Origin: WTJX01 sp045106295
GTDB taxonomy: Bacteria; Bacteroidota; Bacteroidia; Cytophagales; JAAEPT01
NCBI GenBank assembly: GCA_045106295.1
Contig: JBGCEI010000070.1
Coordinates: 1 to 9,899 of the forward strand
Direction: 5' to 3'
DNA: 9,899 nucleotides
The position numbers were made by a program, and so were the translations under genes. The notes under the pieces are model-generated. The model did no database searches, was not told the DNA's origin, and saw nothing but the letters and a program-made list of their open reading frames with translations. Of the stretch, positions 7,638-9,899 are shown piece after piece (the stretch's first letter is position 1; the number at the start of each line of letters is the position of its first letter).

Positions 7638-7722
7638 GGGCATCACCTTTTAGGTCGGGCTATTCACTTTTACTCCTCGCTTCGCTGCGGGGTAACCGCT
7701 TCTATCCCTGATGCATTTTTTT
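7638..7722 (+). ncRNA. GC-rich structured intergenic element of a Bacteroidota repeat type, ending in a terminator
   Basis: A GC-rich island 12 nt after the glycosyltransferase stop. Outer arms GCATCA (7640-7645) and TGATGC (7709-7714) pair and are followed by A and seven Ts (7716-7722), a good intrinsic terminator. Inside are a small hairpin ACCT-TTT-AGGT (7645-7655), the string GGTCGGGC (7653-7660), a central hairpin CCTCGC/GCGGGG (7675-7680 and 7687-7692, loop TTCGCT, one G/T pair), and the string CGCTTCTATCCC (7697-7708), whose CCC can pair with GGG at 7657-7659. From memory, flavobacterial genomes contain many dispersed intergenic copies with the plan GGGCGTTACC ... GGTCGGGC ... ATCCCTAACGC. 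This looks like a relative. Whether it is an RNA, a REP-like repeat or only a terminator is not settled. Confidence 0.5.
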
Positions 7723-7728
7723 GATTTC

Positions 7729-7853
7729 GTCCTAATGAATTTCCCTTCAAATAAGTGCTGAAATCGGATAAGAACAACGTACTGTTTGACCGTAGGGAGT
7801 TTATATTGTTCCCGATTTATCACTTATTTGAAGGATAAGAAATTTATTCAGAC
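7729..7853 (+). repeat. Large compound stem-loop with mirrored ATAA bulges
   Basis: A 125-nt imperfect palindrome made of successive stems: GTC (7729-7731) with GAC (7851-7853); AATGAATTTC (7734-7743) with GAAATTTATT (7839-7848), ten pairs including one G/T; CCTTCAAATAAGTG (7744-7757) with its exact complement at 7821-7834, fourteen pairs; AAATCGG (7761-7767) with CCGATTT (7812-7818); and GAACAA (7772-7777) with TTGTTC (7806-7811). The terminal loop is 28 nt (7778-7805). ATAA bulges occur at 7768-7771 on the left arm and 7835-7838 on the right arm, both inside the same 9-mer GGATAAGAA. T-runs follow at 7858-7864 and 7871-7877. No open reading frame of use is present. It may be a structured RNA, a large terminator or a small non-autonomous mobile element. 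Confidence 0.75.
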
Positions 7854-8037
7854 TTGATTTTTTTGTTTCGTTTTTTTATGTAAGAAAAAAATGAAAGAAC
7901 GAGAGTCCTTTATCTATAGTATTTAGTAAATATTGAGTTTTGAAACTCAAGCAAGATCAATTTCTAAGTTTAATAATTCTTTGTTCCTACCCTCATTTTT
8001 CTCATTTTTGTCGTTCTAATTTTAGTAACTAGAAAAG
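7854..8037. other. AT-rich thrS upstream region without a gene
   Basis: The 184 nt before thrS hold T-runs and A-runs, a short palindrome at 7933-7950 and no credible coding frame on either strand. No T-box features are seen, nor a Thr-rich leader peptide. The best promoter-like string is TAATTTTA (8017-8024), one mismatch from TAnnTTTG, but it would leave a leader of only a few bases before the ATG at 8038. The thrS promoter is therefore not assigned. Confidence 0.5.
7933..7950. repeat. Short perfect palindrome upstream of thrS
   Basis: TTGAGTTT (7933-7940) and AAACTCAA (7943-7950) are exact complements around the dinucleotide TG. No T-run follows, so terminator function is unlikely. It lies 87 nt before the thrS ATG, where it could be an operator for a dimeric regulator or a leader hairpin, but nothing in the window identifies a regulator. 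Confidence 0.4.
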
Positions 8038-9899
8038 ATGATTAAAATTAAACTACCAGACGGTTCCATCAGAGAGTACGAAAAAGGGTCTTCAAGTCAC
8101 GATGTAGCACTAAGCATTAGTGAAGGCTTAGCCCGAAACGTATTGGCAGCAAAAGTAAATGGAGAAGTATGGGATGCTACACGCCCAATCAATCAAGATT
8201 CAGAGCTTCAGTTATTGACCTGGAACGATAAAGAAGGAAAATCAACCTTCTGGCACTCATCTGCTCACTTACTAGCAGAAGCATTAGAAGCACTTTACCC
8301 AGGAATCAAGTTAGGGATTGGTCCAGCAATAGATACTGGTTTTTACTACGATATTGACTTTGGTGACTACAATTTTTCTTCTGAAGAATTCACTAAAGTA
8401 GAGGCTAAAATGAGTGAGTTAGCCAAACAAAAAAATACATTTGATAGATCAGAAGTAAGTAAAGTAGATGCACTAAAATATTTCACAGAAAAAGAAGATC
8501 AATACAAACTAGAATTAATAGATGGTTTAAACGATGGAGAAATTACATTCTATCAGCAAGGAGGTTTTACAGATTTGTGTAGAGGTCCACACATTCCACA
8601 TACTGGTTTTATAAAATCAGTGAAGTTAATGAATGTTGCAGGAGCTTATTGGCGTGGAGATGAGAAAAACCAGCAACTAACTCGTATCTATGCCGTTAGT
8701 TTTCCAAAACAAAAAGAGCTGAAAGAATACCTAGAGTTATTAGAAGAAGCAAAAAGGAGAGATCATCGTAAGCTAGGGAAAGAATTAGAACTCTTTGCTT
8801 TTTCTGAAAAAGTAGGAATGGGGTTGCCACTTTGGTTACCAAAAGGAGCAAGATTAAGGGAGCGTTTAGAAAGCTTTTTAAAGAAAGCACAGCAAAGAGC
8901 AGGGTACGAACCAGTAGTTACTCCTCATATTGGAAATAAGAAGCTTTATGTCACTTCAGGCCACTACGAGAAATATGGAGAAGATTCCTTTCAACCTATA
9001 CAGACACCAGCAGAAGGAGAGGAGTTTTTTCTAAAACCGATGAATTGCCCTCATCACTGCGAAATCTACAAAACAAAACCACGTTCATACAAAGAACTAC
9101 CTGTTCGTTTTGCAGAGTTTGGTACAGTCTATCGTTACGAACAAAGTGGAGAATTACATGGATTAACTCGAGTAAGAGGCTTTACCCAAGACGATGCACA
9201 CATCTTCTGTAGACCAGATCAGGTAAAAGAAGAATTCTTAAAAGTAATAGATTTAGTTCTTTATGTGTTTAACTCATTAGGATTCGAGAATTTCACTGCT
9301 CAAATCTCTTTGAGAGATAAAGAAGACCGATCTAAATACATCGGAAACGATGACGACTGGACAAAAGCAGAAACAGCTATCCAAGAAGCGGCTGCTGAAA
9401 AAGGCTTAGATACTGTAACAGAATATGGTGAAGCAGCCTTCTATGGTCCTAAATTAGATTTTATGGTAAAAGATGCTTTAGGTAGAAGCTGGCAGTTAGG
9501 GACTATCCAAGTAGATTATCAATTACCTCAACGTTTTGAATTAGAATACATTGGTTCAGATAATCAAAAGCATAGACCTATTATGCTCCACAGAGCACCA
9601 TTTGGTTCTATGGAACGATTCATCGCTATTTTGATAGAGCATTGTGCTGGAGTATTCCCACTGTGGTTAGCACCAGAGCAAATTACTATCCTTCCCATTT
9701 CTGAGAAATATCATGAATATGCTACTCAACTCAAAAGTCAATTAGATGAGTTAGATATTACAGGTTCTATTGACGAAAGAGATGAGAAAATAGGTCGTAA
9801 GATTAGAGATGCCGAAATGAAAAAGATTCCATACATGTTGATAGTAGGAGAGAAGGAAGCTGCAGATAATGCGGTTTCGGTCAGGAAACACGGAGAGGG
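8038..9899 (+). CDS. thrS: Threonyl-tRNA synthetase, 3' end cut by the window
   Basis: The frame from ATG 8038 is open to the window end: 620 codons of an enzyme usually about 640-650 long. It charges tRNA-Thr with threonine in the cytosol. The N-terminal TGS domain (1-61) starts IKLPDGS. The editing domain has HSSAH (H73, H77) and CRGPH (C181, H185), matching the E. coli residues that clear Ser-tRNA-Thr. The class II catalytic core has zinc ligands C337 (MNCPHH), H388 (DDAHIF) and H518 (LHRAPFG), motif 2 around FAEFGTVYRYE (358-368) and motif 3 around HRAPFGSMERF (518-528). The anticodon-binding domain begins near residue 545 (APEQITILPIS) and includes IDERDEKIGRKIRDAE. The start is supported by the in-frame TGS beginning. 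In many bacteria infC, rpmI and rplT follow thrS, but that lies beyond the window. The gap upstream holds no T-box. Confidence 0.98.
   Translation, partial: MIKIKLPDGSIREYEKGSSSHDVALSISEGLARNVLAAKVNGEVWDATRPINQDSELQLLTWNDKEGKSTFWHSSAHLLAEALEALYPGIKLGIGPAIDTGFYYDIDFGDYNFSSEEFTKVEAKMSELAKQKNTFDRSEVSKVDALKYFTEKEDQYKLELIDGLNDGEITFYQQGGFTDLCRGPHIPHTGFIKSVKLMNVAGAYWRGDEKNQQLTRIYAVSFPKQKELKEYLELLEEAKRRDHRKLGKELELFAFSEKVGMGLPLWLPKGARLRERLESFLKKAQQRAGYEPVVTPHIGNKKLYVTSGHYEKYGEDSFQPIQTPAEGEEFFLKPMNCPHHCEIYKTKPRSYKELPVRFAEFGTVYRYEQSGELHGLTRVRGFTQDDAHIFCRPDQVKEEFLKVIDLVLYVFNSLGFENFTAQISLRDKEDRSKYIGNDDDWTKAETAIQEAAAEKGLDTVTEYGEAAFYGPKLDFMVKDALGRSWQLGTIQVDYQLPQRFELEYIGSDNQKHRPIMLHRAPFGSMERFIAILIEHCAGVFPLWLAPEQITILPISEKYHEYATQLKSQLDELDITGSIDERDEKIGRKIRDAEMKKIPYMLIVGEKEAADNAVSVRKHGE

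Noticed and set aside
7891..7926. Eleven-codon frame (MKERESFIYSI) upstream of thrS, considered as an attenuator leader peptide
   Set aside because: It contains no threonine codons, has no ribosome-binding sequence and no terminator/antiterminator pair follows it.
7854..8037. T-box riboswitch before thrS
   Set aside because: No stem with a T-box-like sequence or a terminator just before the gene is seen, and T-boxes are mainly a feature of Firmicutes and relatives.
8696..8890. Minus-strand 64-codon open frame with a hydrophobic translation
   Set aside because: It lies wholly inside thrS on the opposite strand, where the plus-strand frame shows conserved ThrRS sequence. The hydrophobic look comes from reading Glu/Lys-rich codons in reverse.
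1..9899. CRISPR array, tRNA or rRNA genes, transposase or defence genes
   Set aside because: No regularly spaced repeats, no cloverleaf or rRNA-like sequence, and all coding frames are accounted for by the genes listed.

Overview
The window looks like a stretch of chromosome from a low-GC member of the Bacteroidota (Cytophagia/Flavobacteriia-like). The signs are AT-rich intergenic DNA, starts without clear Shine-Dalgarno sequences, a TAnnTTTG-type promoter, Bacteroidota-style protein families, and a GGTCGGGC...ATCCC intergenic element of a kind I recall from this phylum. Species cannot be named from the sequence.

Layout. (1) 1-105 (+) is the last 34 codons of a biotin-dependent carboxylase, probably pyruvate carboxylase. 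(2) 131-176 is a near-perfect hairpin with A- and T-tracts on its flanks, able to terminate transcription from both sides. (3) 194-1740 (-) is a two-gene unit with an ATGA stop/start overlap: a 142-aa acidic protein of unknown function, then a 373-aa protein with three 47-residue helical repeats (TerB/Tic110-like in appearance) and a C-terminal PH/GRAM-like domain. (4) 1831-3558 (+) is a complete alpha-D-phosphohexomutase (phosphoglucomutase/phosphomannomutase), divergent from the two-gene unit. (5) 3694-7626 (+) is a 1310-aa glycosyltransferase with three GT2 catalytic domains, a long coiled coil and a basic hydrophobic segment, preceded by a Bacteroidota-type promoter and a hairpin next to the start codon. 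(6) 7627-8037 has no gene but carries two structured elements: a GC-rich repeat-like element ending in a terminator (7638-7722), and a large compound stem-loop (7729-7853) with mirrored ATAA bulges. (7) 8038-9899 (+) is threonyl-tRNA synthetase (thrS), cut by the window end about 20-30 codons before its stop.

How the genes fit together. The phosphohexomutase makes sugar-1-phosphates for nucleotide-sugar synthesis, and the adjacent glycosyltransferase would use nucleotide-sugars, so the pair is a plausible surface-polysaccharide neighbourhood. The glycosyltransferase seems to have its own promoter. The carboxylase and thrS are housekeeping flanks. I see no phage, transposase, CRISPR or defence genes. 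The least explained parts are the 7638-7853 structured DNA, the multi-domain glycosyltransferase with its odd N-terminus, and the repeat-plus-PH-like protein with its acidic partner.
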